From Prorocentrum cordatum (lineage: Eukaryota > Sar > Dinophyceae > Prorocentrales > Prorocentraceae), in contig CAUYUJ010019361.1 in assembly GCA_963575745.1 (NCBI GenBank), positions 90,547 through 154,546 on the forward strand: a stretch of 64,000 bases of DNA, read 5' to 3'. The position numbers and the translations under genes are program-made. Below are positions 9,042-20,800 of this stretch, in pieces; the stretch's first letter is position 1; every line of letters starts with the position of its first letter. The notes under the pieces were generated by a model. The model searched no databases and was not told the origin of the DNA. It saw only the letters and a list, made by a program, of their open reading frames with translations.

Positions 9042-12000
9042 GATCGGCGTCCGGTTTTGAAATGTGAAGCCCAGCGCCGCCGCTGTTGCTTCGTTGTAGA
9101 AGCCGTATAGAAACCCGTAGAAACCGCATAGGCACCTCGTGGAAACCGCGCATGTTTCTCAACCCTCCTTGGTTGGGTATTCGTTTTGAATGGAGCGCTG
9201 TTCGCGCGTCCTTCCTTCCTCCCGCCTCCCGCCTCCTGCCCTCCGACCCCCGCCCTCCCGTCCATTTTGTCTCCTCTCGCCTTGCCTTGGGGGCTGCGAT
9301 CTGCGAACATGTCGCCACTTTCGAGGGCTGCTGGCGGGCTCGGCGGAGTCGGGCACCGCGCGGACCTGAGCGGGACCTCTCCGTCCCTGGGGGGCTGCGA
9401 CCTGCGGAGCTGTCGCCGCTTTCGAGGGCCGCAGGCGGGCCCAGCGGTGTGAGGCGCCGCGCGGGCCCGAGCAGGGCCTCGCCGTCCCTGGGGGGTGTTG
9501 ATCTGCGAAACTGTCGCCGGTTTCGATGGCTGCTGGCGGGTCCTGCGGAGTGAGGCGCCGCGCGGGCCCGAGCGGCGCCCCCCCGTCCTTGGGGGGCAAT
9601 TGTCGCAACTGTCCAAGGCTGCTGGTGGGCCCAGCGGAGCAATGCACCGCGCAGACTTCAGCGGGGCACCCCCGCCCCTGGAGGGGCTGCGATCTGCGAG
9701 CATTTCGCCACTTTCGAGGGCCGCTGGCGGGCCCAGCGGAGTCAGGCACCGCGCGGGCCTGAGCGGGATCTCCCCGTCCCTGGGGGGCTGCGATCTGCGC
9801 CGCTGTCGCCGCTTTCGGATGCTGCTGGTGGGTCCGGCGGAATGAGGGCACCGCGCGGACTTGAGCAGCGCATCCCCGCTCCCGGGGGGCTGCGATCTGC
9901 GAAACTGTTTCCATTTTCGAAGGCTGCCGGCGGGCCTGGCGGATCGAGGCACCGCGTGGGCCGGAGTCCGGAGCAGGACCTCACGTCCTTGGCGGGCTGC
10001 GATCTGCGAGCATTTCGCCACTTTCGAGGGCTGCTGGCGGGTCCAGCGGAGTGAGGCACCGCGCGGACCTGAGCGGGGCCTCCCCGTCCCTGGCGGTATG
10101 CGAAGTTGCCGCCGCTTCCGAGGGCCGCTGGTGGGCCCGCCATTTTCGAAGGATGCTGGTGGGCCCAGCGGAGCGAGGCACCGCGCAGACTCGGAGCGGG
10201 ACCTCCCCGCCTCTGGGGGGCTGCGATCTGCGAATCCGTCGCAACTTTCGAGGGCAGCTGGTGGGCTCGCCACTTTCGGAGGCTGCTGGTGGGTCCATCG
10301 GAGTGAGGCACTGCGCGGATTCCGGGCGGGACCCTCCCGCACCTGGGGGGCTGCGATCTGCGAAACATTTTCCGTTTTCGAGGGCTGCTGGTGGGTTCAG
10401 CGGAGTGAGGCACCGCGCGGATCCGAGCGGGGCCTCCCCGTCCCTGGGGGGCTGCGACCAGCGAAACTGCCGCCCCTGTTCAGGGGTGCTGATGGGTTCC
10501 CCCCTTTCGAAGGCTGCGCGGGAGCCCAGCGGAGCGAGGCGCCGCGTTTCCTTGAGCGGGGCTTCGCCGTTCCTGGGGGGCCACGTCATGTCGCTGCTGC
10601 CCCGCCGACGTTTCAAGCCCCTTGCCCGCCGTCTCCTTCTGGACCTTGCGTCTTCCTTGTTGCACTTAGTTTCTCGTCGTTTGTTCCTTTGATCGGGGGC
10701 GCCGGAGTATTTGCGCCCATGTCACGTCGCCGCCTTCCTGTCGAATCTCCCAAGCTACTCCTGCCCCGCATTGCGCAGGAGGCGGGTGCGTCGCCAGGGT
10801 ATTTGCATGAGAGCCTCTGCGTACGTTAAGTACCACATGATGAATGTGCTTCTCATGGGTTCGGCCGGCCTATGCGCGTGAAAAATAAACGGTTCCTGCG
10901 CGGTTTCTACGCTGTCTCTACCGAGTCCTACGCGGTTTCTACGACTCTGCCGCGACGGCGACGGCGGGGGGCGTTCCCGCGTTGGCTGGGGCGAGTGGCG
11001 GAGTCGACTTGCAGAATCAACTCTCTGCGTCGCGCGCACTTTGCGCGGTGTTTCCCCCATTCATGCAGCAATGTCAGTTGCGCGGCGCCGAGCGAAGGGT
11101 CTGTATTTAGGTAACGCAGTGCGTCGGCCATGTTTACATATGACATGACCATGTTACGCAGAACCGAGCATGTTTCGACGCGACGCGGCGCGGCGACGCC
11201 CATGGGCATCGCCGTCTCGCCAGCGTCCAAGACGGCCCTCGGTCGTCGTCGTTGTCCTCCTCGTCGTCGTCGGACTGCTCGCACTCGGGGTTCAAAGTTG
11301 AATCGGAGAATGGCTGGCTTCCGTTTCCAAGTCCAGCTTCACATGTGAAGCCCGACGCCGCCGCTGCTGCTTCGTTGTAGAAGCCGCGTTGAAATCCGTG
11401 GCAACCGCGTGGAAAACGCGAGGAAACCGTGCGTTGTTTAGATAGAAGCCGCCGCGCACCTTAGAGATTTCTAGAATATAAGTATGCTTCTAATGGGTTG
11501 GGCCCGTGTCTATGTAAAAATGACTGTTCCTGCGTGGCTTATACGCGGTCTCTACCGGTTCCTACGCGGTTTCTACGACTCTGCCGCGACGGCGATGCCA
11601 GGGGGCGTTCCCGCGTTGGCTGGGGCGAGTGGCGGAGCCGACTTGCAGAATCAACTCGCTGCGTCGCGCGCACTTTGCGCGGTGTTTCCCCCATTCAGGC
11701 AACAATGTCAGTTGCGCGGCGCCAAGCGAAGGGCCCAGAGTTAGGTGGCGCAGTGTATCGGCCAGGTGTACATCTGACATTTCCGTTTTACGTAGATCCG
11801 AACACGTTTCGACGCGACGCGGCGCGGGGGCGCCCGTGGGCGTCGCCGTCTCGCCAGCGCCCCAGGCGACCCTCGGTCGTCGTCGTCTTCGTCGTCGTCG
11901 TCGGACCGTTCCCACTCGAAGCTTAAGGTTGAATGGGAAAATGGCTGGCCTCCGTTTGCCTAGTCCAGCTTTAAATGTGAAGCCCAGCGCCGCCGCTGCT

Positions 12001-12370
12001 GTTTCGTTGTAGAAGCCGTATAGAAACCCGTTAAAGCCGCGCACGCACCGCGATCAAACCGCGTATTTGTCGATAGAAGCCGCTGCGCACCTTAGAACGT
12101 TTTAAATCTTAAATGTACTTCTAATGAGATGGGCCGGTTTCCATGTAAAAAACCAGCGGATCCTACGCGGCTTCTACGCGGTCTCTACCGGCTCTTGCGC
12201 GGCGTCTACGACTCTGCCGCGACGGCGGCGCCAGCTGGCGCCACCGTGCTTTCTGGGGCGGGTGGCGGAGTCAACTTGCAGGATCAACTCGCTGCGTCGC
12301 GCGCACATTGCGCGGTGCGTTCCCCATTCAGGCTGCTTCGCCGGCGCCGAGCGAAGGGTCCGGGGCGCGC
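8450..12370 (+). repeat. ~633-bp satellite, interrupted tandem units
   Basis: Anchor GACTCTGCCGCGA starts near 10943, 11577 and 12210 (spacing 634 and 633), and a variant lies near 8699. Each unit has CGGTTTCTACG pieces, a GTGGCGGAGT...TTGCAGAATCA block, ACATGTTTCGACGCGACGCG, a TCGTCG microsatellite of variable length (longest about 8986-9042) and a GTAGAAGCCG end. The first and last units are partial. One unit is split by the 9155-10795 insertion. Confidence 0.9.
9155..10795 (+). mobile_element. ~1.6-kb insertion with a ~100-bp tandem array inside the 633-bp satellite
   Basis: The satellite unit breaks off after GTGGAAACCGCGCATG and resumes near 10795. Subtracting the insert restores the 633-bp spacing. 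The insert begins with a head (CAACCCTCC...GGTTGGGTATTCGTTTTGAA) related to those at 14738 and 16838. It then carries about 13 units of ~100 bp with GGGGGCTGCGATCTGCGAA, CTTTCGAGGGCTGCTGG, GGGCCCAGCGGAGTGAGGC and CTCCCCGTCC. The long frames on both strands are repeat artefacts. Confidence 0.7.
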
Positions 12371-14737
12371 GTTAAAAACGACCGCGCAGAATTGAGTCGC
12401 CGAGCCAGATCCCCTCCCCTTGCACTCTTCCCATGCACGAGGCTTTGGTGACACCGCGGGCAGTTTTGGCATTTGCTGGGCGCTAGAGTTTTTGACTGCG
12501 CTGCTTTAGATTGCGCTATTCGGGGGCGATCGAAGCGGCAATGCCGCGGCGCGCCCGCGCGGCGGTAGCCGAATTTGTCGCCGCGCCAGGTCGAGCGCGC
12601 AGCTCGCGCCCCCCCCCAGCGACGCAGAGCTGAGCAACGGAGCGACGCGACGTCGTCACCGATGAGGTCCATGGCCGTCGTCTCTTGTCGGCTTCTTCTT
12701 GCCGCGATGCTGGTCGCGGACTGGTGGGGCAACCTCTGGCGAACAATGAAGGGTGCCCGGTTGGACATGGACGCCCAAGACCCGTCGGCGGGGAGCTTGG
12801 GGAGCACCCCCGTTATCGGGGGCCCCGGTGCCCCCGCTTGTTCCAGCAGAGCGACTTGGTGGAGATGTTCCAGAGGGCACTCCTACCGCGGAAAAGGCGG
12901 CGAGCGGCTGCGAGCCTGTGGGCAAGGGCAAGCCCGCCAGCGGCCGCGAACCAGCTGGCCCCCGGCGGGGCGCGGGCCGGAGGGCCAGGGCCAATCCTAG
13001 CGGGGGGAGGGGTCGCCAACGAACGCGCGCCCCCCTCGGCGCCTCGGAGAGCGAGAACTGAGAGCGAGGAGGCCCCGCGGAGCGGAGGTGGCAGTGCGCG
13101 GGCCAGAAACGCGCCCCCTGCGGCGAAGAGCACGGGGCCCCTCCCGCAAGGCCTCCTCCCCACTGCGCGGACCATGCCCGCAGCGCCCCGCGGGCGAGAA
13201 GGGGGCCGGGGCGAAAACCGCGGGCGCCCCTCCGTCAAACTCGGCGGGGCAGGGCCCAGTCCCGGAGAGGCCCGCCGATCCGGGGCCCGCCCTCCGAAGA
13301 GGCCATGGCGCCGCTGGAGCGGCGGCGGGGCGGCGACAACCTCTGGGCGGGAAACGACCGCGCCGGCGGCAATGGGGGGCCCGCGGGCGAACGGGAAGGC
13401 GGCGCGGGGCCCCTCCCGGGACTGGGGCTCGGCGGGGGCGGGAGCGCTTCGAAGCCGAGGGGCGGCCGCCCAGTCCCGCCGCGGCCGACCCCCGCGCGGC
13501 ATCTGGGGCCGCCCCGCAGCCCCCCCGGGCCGCTAGCGGCCCTGGAAGCACCGGTCGGAACCGCGTCCGCCCTCGCGCAGTCATGTGGGCAGCAGGCCGC
13601 AACCCAGCCGCGGGCGGCGGAAGGGGCTGGCCCCGGCGGCGCGCGCAGATTCAGCCCGCCCCGCCTTCGGGGCCCCAGCGGGGCGCCAATCCCGGGGACG
13701 GACCCAGGAAAGGGGACCCCCTGGGGAGGGGAAGCGCCCCCCCCCCCCCCCGGGGAAGCCGAGCGAGACAGGGGGCGCGCCCGCCCAGAGAGACGAAAGG
13801 AGCTGGGGGCCGCGAGGAGGGCTTCACACAGGTGACTGCGCAGTGGATGAAGGAGTTGGTACCGCGCGTCGGGGGGGCGCTGGCGTTGGAGCACTCGCCG
13901 GCAGAGGTGGGGCAACCGCCTCCCGAAGTCCCGGAGGGGAAGGGGGGCGCCCTGGACGCGGCCGCCCGAGGCCTACAGGACGCAGCGGGGATCGCGCCGT
14001 TCGGTGGGATAGCCTATTCCACCGAACAGCGGAGATGGATCCCAAAGAGGGCCTTTGGGGAGCGTCGGGGGAGACCGTCCCCGTTGGCTCCAAGTTCGGC
14101 CCGGCGGACGAGGGGGGAGTGGAGGAAGCCCTGCGCGCGGAGGTTCGCGAGCTCCCCAATCCGGGGCGCTCGCTGGAAACCGCCCTCCCCGCGCGCTGGA
14201 AAATGGCTGCGGGCCCAGGTCCATGCCGGGAAGCAGCAATCCCAATAGGTGCCCTCGCGGGCGCAGAAAACGGAGGAACTGGGCGGAGGACTCGGGGTCT
14301 GCTACCACCCACAGCTGACGCTGCTCGTAGACAGGAACAAGGGAGATTGCGCGAGGGTGCGGATGGTGATGGGGAGTGAGAACCCTTGGGAAGGGTTGAG
14401 CTGGGCCCGGGGCCAGTGCCCACCCTGCAGATGCGGGCGCGCCCGCCGGAGGGGCGAGCGCGCCGCCTCTGCGCGCGGGGCCGGCCCCGCCACTTGGAAA
14501 GAGCAGGGGGGCGCCCGGCTTTTCCCAGGGGCACCCCGCGCACCCGCCCCGCGCGCGCGCCTTCTGCACGCGGGGACTGGCCCCCCGCCTGCGAACGTTG
14601 CAGGCGCCCGTGGTTGTCCCCGGCGCGCCCCGCGCACCCGCCAGGCGGCGCGCGCGTGGCCTTTGCGCCGAGGGGCTTCCCCCGCCTTGGATTGTCGTGG
14701 GCCCCCCCTGGACTCGCCCAGGGCGCCCCGCTTTTTC
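12371..14737. other. GC-rich region, no recognised gene
   Basis: Several frames of 200-390 codons overlap on both strands with Arg/Gly/Pro/Ala composition. A short hydrophobic start (VVSCRLLLAAMLVADWW, near 12670) resembles a signal peptide, but nothing recognisable follows it. No domain identified. Confidence 0.4.
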
Positions 14738-16375
14738 CCAACCATCCTGTGGTGTTGGGTCCTCGTTTTGAAGAGACGGTCCCCGCGTTCCTCCTCCTTC
14801 TCCTCCTCCTCCTCCTCCTCGCCCTCCTCCCTCCAGGGTTAGCATGCCTCCCCACCATTCATGTCGGGACACCCCTCACACGTTTCGTGGCCCCAGAGGG
14901 AGCTCCACCGACGAAGGCCCCAGTGGCAGGGTTCGCATGCCTCCCCACCACCCATTTCGGCACACCCCTCACACGTTTCGTGGCCCTATAGGGAGCTCCA
15001 CCGAAGGCCCCAGTGGCAGGGTTCGCATGCCTCCCCACCACCCATTTCGGCACACCCCTCACACGTTTCGTGGCCCCATAGGGAGCTCCACCGAAGGCCC
15101 CAGTGGCAGGGTTCGCATGCCTCCCCACCACCCATTTCGGCACACCGAGCTCCACAGTGGCTGGCCTCCCCACCACCCATTTCCATTCACGTTCGTGGCC
15201 CCATAGGGAGCTCCACCGAAGGCCCCAGTGGCAGGGTTCGCATGCCTCCCCACCACCCCCGGCACACCCCTCACACGCTTCGTGGCCCCATAGGGAGCTC
15301 CACCGAAGGCCCCAGTGGCAGGGTTCGCATGCCTCCCCACCACCCATTTCGGCACACCCCTCACACGTTTCGTGGCCCCATAGGGAGCTCCACCGAAGGC
15401 CCCAGTGGCAGGGTTCGCATGCCTCCCCACCACCCATTTCGGCACACCCCTCACACGTTTCGTGGCCCCATAGGGAGCTCCACCGAAGGCCCCAGTGGCA
15501 GGGTTCGCATGCCTCCCCACCACCCATTTCGGCACACCCCTCACACGTTTCGTGGCCCCATAGGGAGCTCCACCGAAGGCCCCAGTGGCAGGGTTCGCAT
15601 GCCTCCCCACACCCATTTCGGCACACCCCTCACACGTTTCGTGGCCCCATAGGGAGCTCCACCGGCCCCAGTGGCCAGCAGGAAGGCCCCCTGTGCGTTC
15701 GCATGCCTCCCCACCACCCATTTCGGCACACCCCTCACACGTTTCGTGGCCCCATAGGGAGCTCCACCGAAGGCCCCAGTGGCAGGGTCCGCATGCCTCT
15801 CCACCACCCATGTCGGCACACCTCTCACACGCTTCGTGGCCCCATAGGGACCTCCACCGAAGGCCCCAGTGGCCTGGTTCGTATGCCTCCCCACCACCCA
15901 TTTCGGCACATCCCTCACACGTTTCGTGGCCCCATAGGGAGCTCCACTGAAGGCCCCAGTGACTGGGTTCGCATGCCTCCCCACCACCCATTTCGGCACA
16001 CCCCTCACACGTTTCGTGGCACCATAGGGAGCTCCACCGAAGGCCCCAGTGGCTGCGTTCGCATGCCGCCCCCACACCAATTTCGGCACACCCCTCACAC
16101 GTTTCGTGGCCCCACAGGGAGCTCCACCGAAGGCCCCAGTGGCTGCGTTCGCATGCCGCCCCCACACCAACTTCGGTGCACCCCTCACACGTTTCGTGGC
16201 CCCATAAGGACCTCCACCGAAGGCCCCAGTGGCAACGTTCGCATGCCGCCCCCACACCCATTTCGGCACACCCCTCAAACGGTTCGTGGCCCCATAGGGA
16301 GATCCACCGAAAACGGTACTCACACCAGCATTACTCACAACTGCATATGGTTGGGTCCTTCGCCAGGCTAATTTT
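14738..16375 (+). mobile_element. head + 90-bp tandem array + tail, copy 1
   Basis: The head CCAACCATCC...GTTGGGTCCTCGTTTTGAAG ends in a TCC tract. About 16 units of 90 bp follow (CCCATTTCGGCACACCCCTC, ACACGTTTCGTGGCCCCATA, GGGAGCTCCACCGAAGGCCC, CAGTGGCAGGGTTCGCATGC). The tail is CAAACGGTTCGTGG...ATGGTTGGGTCCTTCGCC and AGGCTAATTTT. Because 90 is a multiple of three, both strands stay open for about 400 codons without being genes. Confidence 0.75.
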
Positions 16376-16520
16376 GTTCCCCCTGGGGATGGGCGGTTTG
16401 GAGGTGGCCCTTGCGGGCCGCGTGGGCGGGGGTCCAAAACGGATTCTTCCAATCGCCCGCCGCGAAAAGGCGCGGGCCTCCTCCCCTCCCTCCAGTAGTG
16501 AGTGGGCCGTCTGGCGGGAT

Positions 16521-16598
16521 CTGTCTCTGTTATTGGGGCGCCCCCCTTTGACAGTTTGATCCCGCCCCCTGCATCTCTCTCTCTCTCTCTTTTTTTTT

Positions 16599-16633
<35 letters not shown>

Positions 16634-16685
16634 CTTCTCTTCTTCTTACCTGGCAGCTGTCTGGCTTGAGCGGCTGCCGCTGTCT
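16521..16685 (+). repeat. dispersed CT-tract repeat, copy 2
   Basis: Same block order as 6303-6436 with a longer CT/T tract. The flanks 16420-16520 and 16730-16835 are also similar to each other (CTCTTCCAATYGC, CGGGCCTCCTC, AGTGAGTGGGSCCGTCTGGC), so this part is locally duplicated. Confidence 0.75.
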
Positions 16686-16837
16686 TCTCCGCCCGCCCAC
16701 CCTGCAGGTTTTTTCCCCGCCGTTCGGGCGGCGAGGGGTCCAAGACAGACTCTTCCAATTGCTCGCCACAAAAAGGGGCGGGCCTCCTCCTCCCTCCTGT
16801 AGTGAGTGGGGCCGTCTGGCGTGATTTGTTATGTTAT

Positions 16838-16924
16838 TCCCAACCATCCTGTGGTGTTGGGTCCTCGTTTTGAAGAGACGGCGCCCCGCGTTCCTCACCT
16901 CCTCCTCCTCCCCCCCCCTCCCTC

Positions 16925-17016
<92 letters not shown>

Positions 17017-17017
17017 G

Positions 17018-17049
<32 letters not shown>

Positions 17050-17803
17050 CCACCACCCATTTCGGCACACCCCTCACACGTTTCGTGGCCCCATAGGGAG
17101 CTCCACCGAAGGCCCCAGTGGCAGGGTTCGCATGCCCTCCACCACTCATTTCGGCACACCCCTCACACGTTTCGTGGCCCCATAGGGAGCTCCACCGAAG
17201 GCCCCAGTGGCAGGGTTCGCATGCCTCCCCACCACCCATTTCGGCACACCCCTCACACGCTTCGTGGCCCCATAGGGAGCTCCACCGAAGGCCCCAGTGA
17301 CTGGGTTCGCATGCCTCCCCACCACCCATTTCGGCACACCCCTCACACGTTTCGTGGCCCCATAGGGAGCTCCACCGAAGGCCCCAGTGGCCTGGTTCGT
17401 ATGCCTCCCCAACACCCATTTCGGCACATCCCTCACACGTTTCGTGGCCCCATGGGGATTTCCACTGAAGGCCCCAGTGGCTGCGTTCGCATGCGCCCCC
17501 ACACCCATTTCGGCACACCCCTCACACGTTTCGTGGCCCCATAGGGAGCTCCACCGAAGGCCCCAGTGGCTGCGTTCGCATGCCGCCCCCACACCAACTT
17601 CGGTGCACCCCTCACACGTTTCGTGGCCCCATAAGGAGCTCCACCGAAGGCCCCAGTGGCAACGTTCGCATGCCGCCCCCACACCCATTTCGGCACACCC
17701 CTCAAACGGTTCGTGGCCCCATAAGGAGATCCACCGAAGACGGTACTCACACCAGCATTGCTCACAACTGCAGATGGTTGGGTCCTTCGCCAGGCTAATT
17801 TTT
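16838..17803 (+). mobile_element. head + CAT microsatellite + 90-bp array + tail, copy 2
   Basis: Same head as at 14738, a TCC tract, then about 120 bp of CAT repeat (16928-17048), eight 90-bp units and the same tail (CAAACGGTTCGTGG..., GGTTGGGTCCTTCGCCAGG, CTAATTTT). It seems to be a second, shorter copy of the same composite element, with a microsatellite expanded between head and array. Confidence 0.75.
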
Positions 17804-18055
17804 TTATGTTATATCATGATTCGTATTCTTACCATGTGTATTACCATTGCTGTTTATTTATGGTTGCTATCAGTACTGCTGTTACATCATGACTTTGTAA
17901 ACGTATTTTGTATCTATCTACCTATCTATTATAATTTTTTTATTAGTATGACTAGTCTGATTCGCCATATTCTTCTTACTACTATGGTTTGTTTTCTCAT
18001 TATTCTTATTATTATGATCCTTCTTTTTCTTCTTTTCCTTCTCCTTCTTCCAGTG
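17800..18055. other. AT-rich island, no gene
   Basis: About 250 bp rich in A and T with many TATTATTAT-like runs, in sharp contrast to GC-rich flanks. It directly follows the tail of the composite repeat. No coding frame is convincing. Confidence 0.7.
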
Positions 18056-18494
18056 CGTTCCCTGGCCCCCCTTTCCTCCGAGCACATGCCTCGGGCCATG
18101 GATTTGCCCCCCCCCCCCCCCCCCTCCTGAACGCCCCCCTTTGGGCGCCCCCGAAAAAGGAAGAGGCGGGGCAGCACGGCCGCGCCGAGAGAGCGCGCCC
18201 CCCTGCCCCCCCCCCATTCGTCCGCGCACGTGCGCCGGGCGGGCCGGGCTCTGGGAGCCCCCCCCCCTCTCCTGGACGCCCCCGCCTCGCGAAATGCCCC
18301 CGACAAAGGGAAGGGGAGGGGGGGAGCACGGCCGCGCCGAGAGAGAGAGGGGCTCCTGCGCGCGGCCAGGCCGCCTGCTCTTCGGCGCGTGCGCACGCCC
18401 GCGGCGACGGCGCCCTGGGGCCTGGCCGTGGCCGCGGGCCGTTTTCATGGCGTGATGCCCTCCCCGTGGCGCTCACGTAGATGGGGTGGAGTCG
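18056..18494. other. C-run-rich spacer, no gene
   Basis: Alternating C-runs and CACGGCCGCGCCGAGAGAG repeats (near 18175 and 18330). No domain seen. Confidence 0.4.
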
Positions 18495-18674
18495 ACGACG
18501 CGTAAGGGTGTGACCCTTCGCCGGAGTGCCCTCTGGTGCGGGCTCACCGGTGTCTCCGCGATGGCTGAGCGCGCTGCGATGGTGGCTGCCCGTGCGCTCG
18601 GATTTGGCCGCCTCGCGCCCCAGTGGTCCGCGCACTAGGGCACTCTTGTCCAGGGTCACTCTTGCGTGTAGCCG
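18495..18674 (+). mobile_element. MITE-like element, copy B
   Basis: Left end ACGCGTAAGGGTGTGACCCT and right end AGGGTCACTCTTGCGTGTAG frame an interior homologous to copy A (CGGAGTGCCCTCTGGTGCGG, GCGCTCGGATTTGGCC). Length 180 bp. Confidence 0.65.
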
Positions 18675-20260
18675 AGGGGAGAAACACAGGCTTCGGAAAA
18701 AAAAGCGAGCACTCATGCCAGATTCGTCGGTCAACGCCTCTCCCCCCCGGGGTTCAAGGTTGGCGTTGGGTCGGATGAGTTGCATTTCGGCCGCAGTCTC
18801 CCTCCGCGCGTGCCAACTTTGAGTCTGGGGGGAGGGGGAGTGTTCGGTAATTTTTCCCTGTACCGCACGGGGGCCATGACCTAGATGTCGCGGGACCTTG
18901 GCGATGCCGATCCTGGTCATGGTCCATGTCGACCGCCGCCGATTCGCGAGGGTGGTCCACGAGTTGATGCTGACCGAGATCAGCGCTGACCAATATCGAT
19001 AGGGCGTTTCGGCATTCAGTCTTGGTCCTGGTCCCCGTTTTTTCCTTTCCGGTAGAGCGCTTGAGTGCCCAAGGTGAGGTGAAAGAAGGAGCCCAGCTGG
19101 ATGCTCACGTCTCCTTCTTCTGGGGCAGCTTAGGACGATCCTTTCTTGTAGCCCCACCTCTGCCCCTACCGCACCTTGACGCCCCCCCCCCCTCCAGACC
19201 TTGCCAGCGGTGCCCCACCCCTGAAGCACCGTTTTTTTTGCACGCCCGCCGCTGCCGGCCAGACCGATTTGTTTCAAGGGCCCGACGCCGGCGGGCAGCT
19301 GGAGCCGCGGCGGCGCGCGTGTAGAGCGAGCGCCCAGGCCGCCTCGGCAGCGCGGCGCCGCTCGTCTGAGGGGTGGTTTGCTGTCAGGAGCTTTGTCTTC
19401 GCAGCGGGCGGCAGTGTACCTCGTTGGCCGTGGCGGCCTGCCGCCCTTTTGCTGCGAGGTCCGACTGCGCATGAATTCGTGCAGGCACCTTGGGCACCCT
19501 CCTTCAGGAGGTGGGCCGCTCCCTGCTCGGCCAGTCCAGGCGTTCGTGCCAGGCCAGAGAACGGCTCCGCCGGTGCTGGCCCACCACGCTGCGGCGCGAC
19601 ACGCTGCCCACACCCCAGTCCCCAGACGTCACCGTCCCGAGCCTTTCCGATGCTCCCGCCTCCCGCCCCGCGGAGCGGATCGATACGCTGTCCACTCGCC
19701 GGGCACAGCGTGTCGCCGGGGCATCCAGCCAACTCCTTATTTTTCGCCTGCTGCAGCGACGGGCTGTCCTGAGGGAGCGCATCCGATTCCGTGAGGAACG
19801 GGCCCGAGGGTCCTGACGTTTTTGCTCCAGGGTGCGGTGGCCTGTCATGGTGCCCTGGCGGGACGGCGCCACCCTTCTGGGACCAGCAGGAAGGTCCTGA
19901 TGGCCACCGCACTCTGATGTTTTTTCCTTCTTGCAAGAGTTTTCCCATCGGGACTGCTCCAGCCATCCTCCTGGCTACTCCTGTCGCCGTGTCTGCTTGC
20001 GCTCTGGGACTGGCGGAAGTCTCTCGCAGGCAGTTGCTTCTCTAGCGCTTCCAGTTCTCACAGAGGCTGCTGGGGCCAAAAAGGGGCTCCGCTCCTTCTT
20101 CAGCGTCCTTTACGCTAGCCGCTTGCAGGCATACCGATGCCGCTACTCCCTGGAACTCCCCAGAAGAGCGTTTCGACCTGGACCGTAGGGCGCATGCAGC
20201 CGCGGCGAGAAAGGCATCCCAGGAGAACCAAACGGGCGAAACCGATGCAAATGTCGCAGG
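18675..20260. other. no recognised gene
   Basis: Moderately GC-rich. A frame from about 20049 into the fold-back at 20261 reads with mixed, coding-like composition (PEERFDLDRRAHAAAARKAS near 20160), which may be exonic. No family recognised. Confidence 0.35.
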
Positions 20261-20451
20261 CCTCGAGGTTGACACCAACACAAATATCGGCGGCGTGCCT
20301 CCACCGAGGGAAGAAGATCCCGGTCTCGGTGATGGTGGTACTATTTCGGCTTCCGAGGTGGCCGAAACACTACCACCGACACCGAAATCTGGGATCATCT
20401 GCCCCTCTTGGGAGGCAACCCCCTGTGTTGGTGCTGGTGCCAATCTCCAGG
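20261..20451. repeat. ~190-bp imperfect fold-back
   Basis: Left CCTCGAGGTTGACACCAACAC and right GTGTTGGTGCTGGTGCCAATC pair. Inner parts GATCCCGGTCTCGGTG...CTATTTCGGC and GCCGAAACAC...CACCGAAATCTGGGATC pair around a 10-base loop at 20351-20360. Confidence 0.75.
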
Positions 20452-20584
20452 CCTCCAAGAGTGCATCGGGGCCGGCGCCCTCTTCTCGGAGCCCCCGCCC
20501 CCGCCGCAGCGGGTCGGCCGGAGGACCCTCGGAGGCAGCGGCCTGTCCCGCCCTGCACCGCCGCCGGCGCCGCCCAGGACATCC

Positions 20585-20800
20585 AGGAGGAGGTGGAGGA
20601 GGAGGTTCGAAGATGCTCGAGGCCTCGAGGAGGAGGAGGATGAGGAGGAGGAGGAGGAGGAGGAGGAGGAGGAAGAGGAGGAGGAGGAGGGAGGAGGAGG
20701 ATGGAGGAGGAGGTGCGAGGAGGAGATGGAGGAGGAGATGGAGGAGGAGGTTCGAGATGGAGGAGGAGGAGGAGGAGGTTCGAAGATGCTCGAGGAGTTT
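20585..20800. repeat. GGA/GAG microsatellite
   Basis: Mostly GGA triplets with interspersed GGTTCGAGATG and GGTTCGAAGATGCTCGAGG pieces, repeated at each end. Confidence 0.85.

Noticed and set aside
8900-10829. Long frames with repeated RSQPP, LGPPAALES or GCDLR patterns
   Set aside because: By-products of the ~100-bp tandem repeat; no start context and no recognised domain.
12575-14379. Several 200-390 codon frames as genes
   Set aside because: Overlap on both strands in very GC-rich DNA, low-complexity composition and no motif; only described as a region.
14859-16758. Open frames of 400+ codons on both strands, rich in His/Pro or Trp/Gly repeats
   Set aside because: They follow from a 90-bp repeat unit, which is a multiple of three and lacks stops; both strands and several frames are open at once.
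8450-17803. CRISPR-like direct repeats
   Set aside because: Unit lengths of 90-633 bp without constant short repeats and unique spacers, in a eukaryotic nuclear context; these are satellites.
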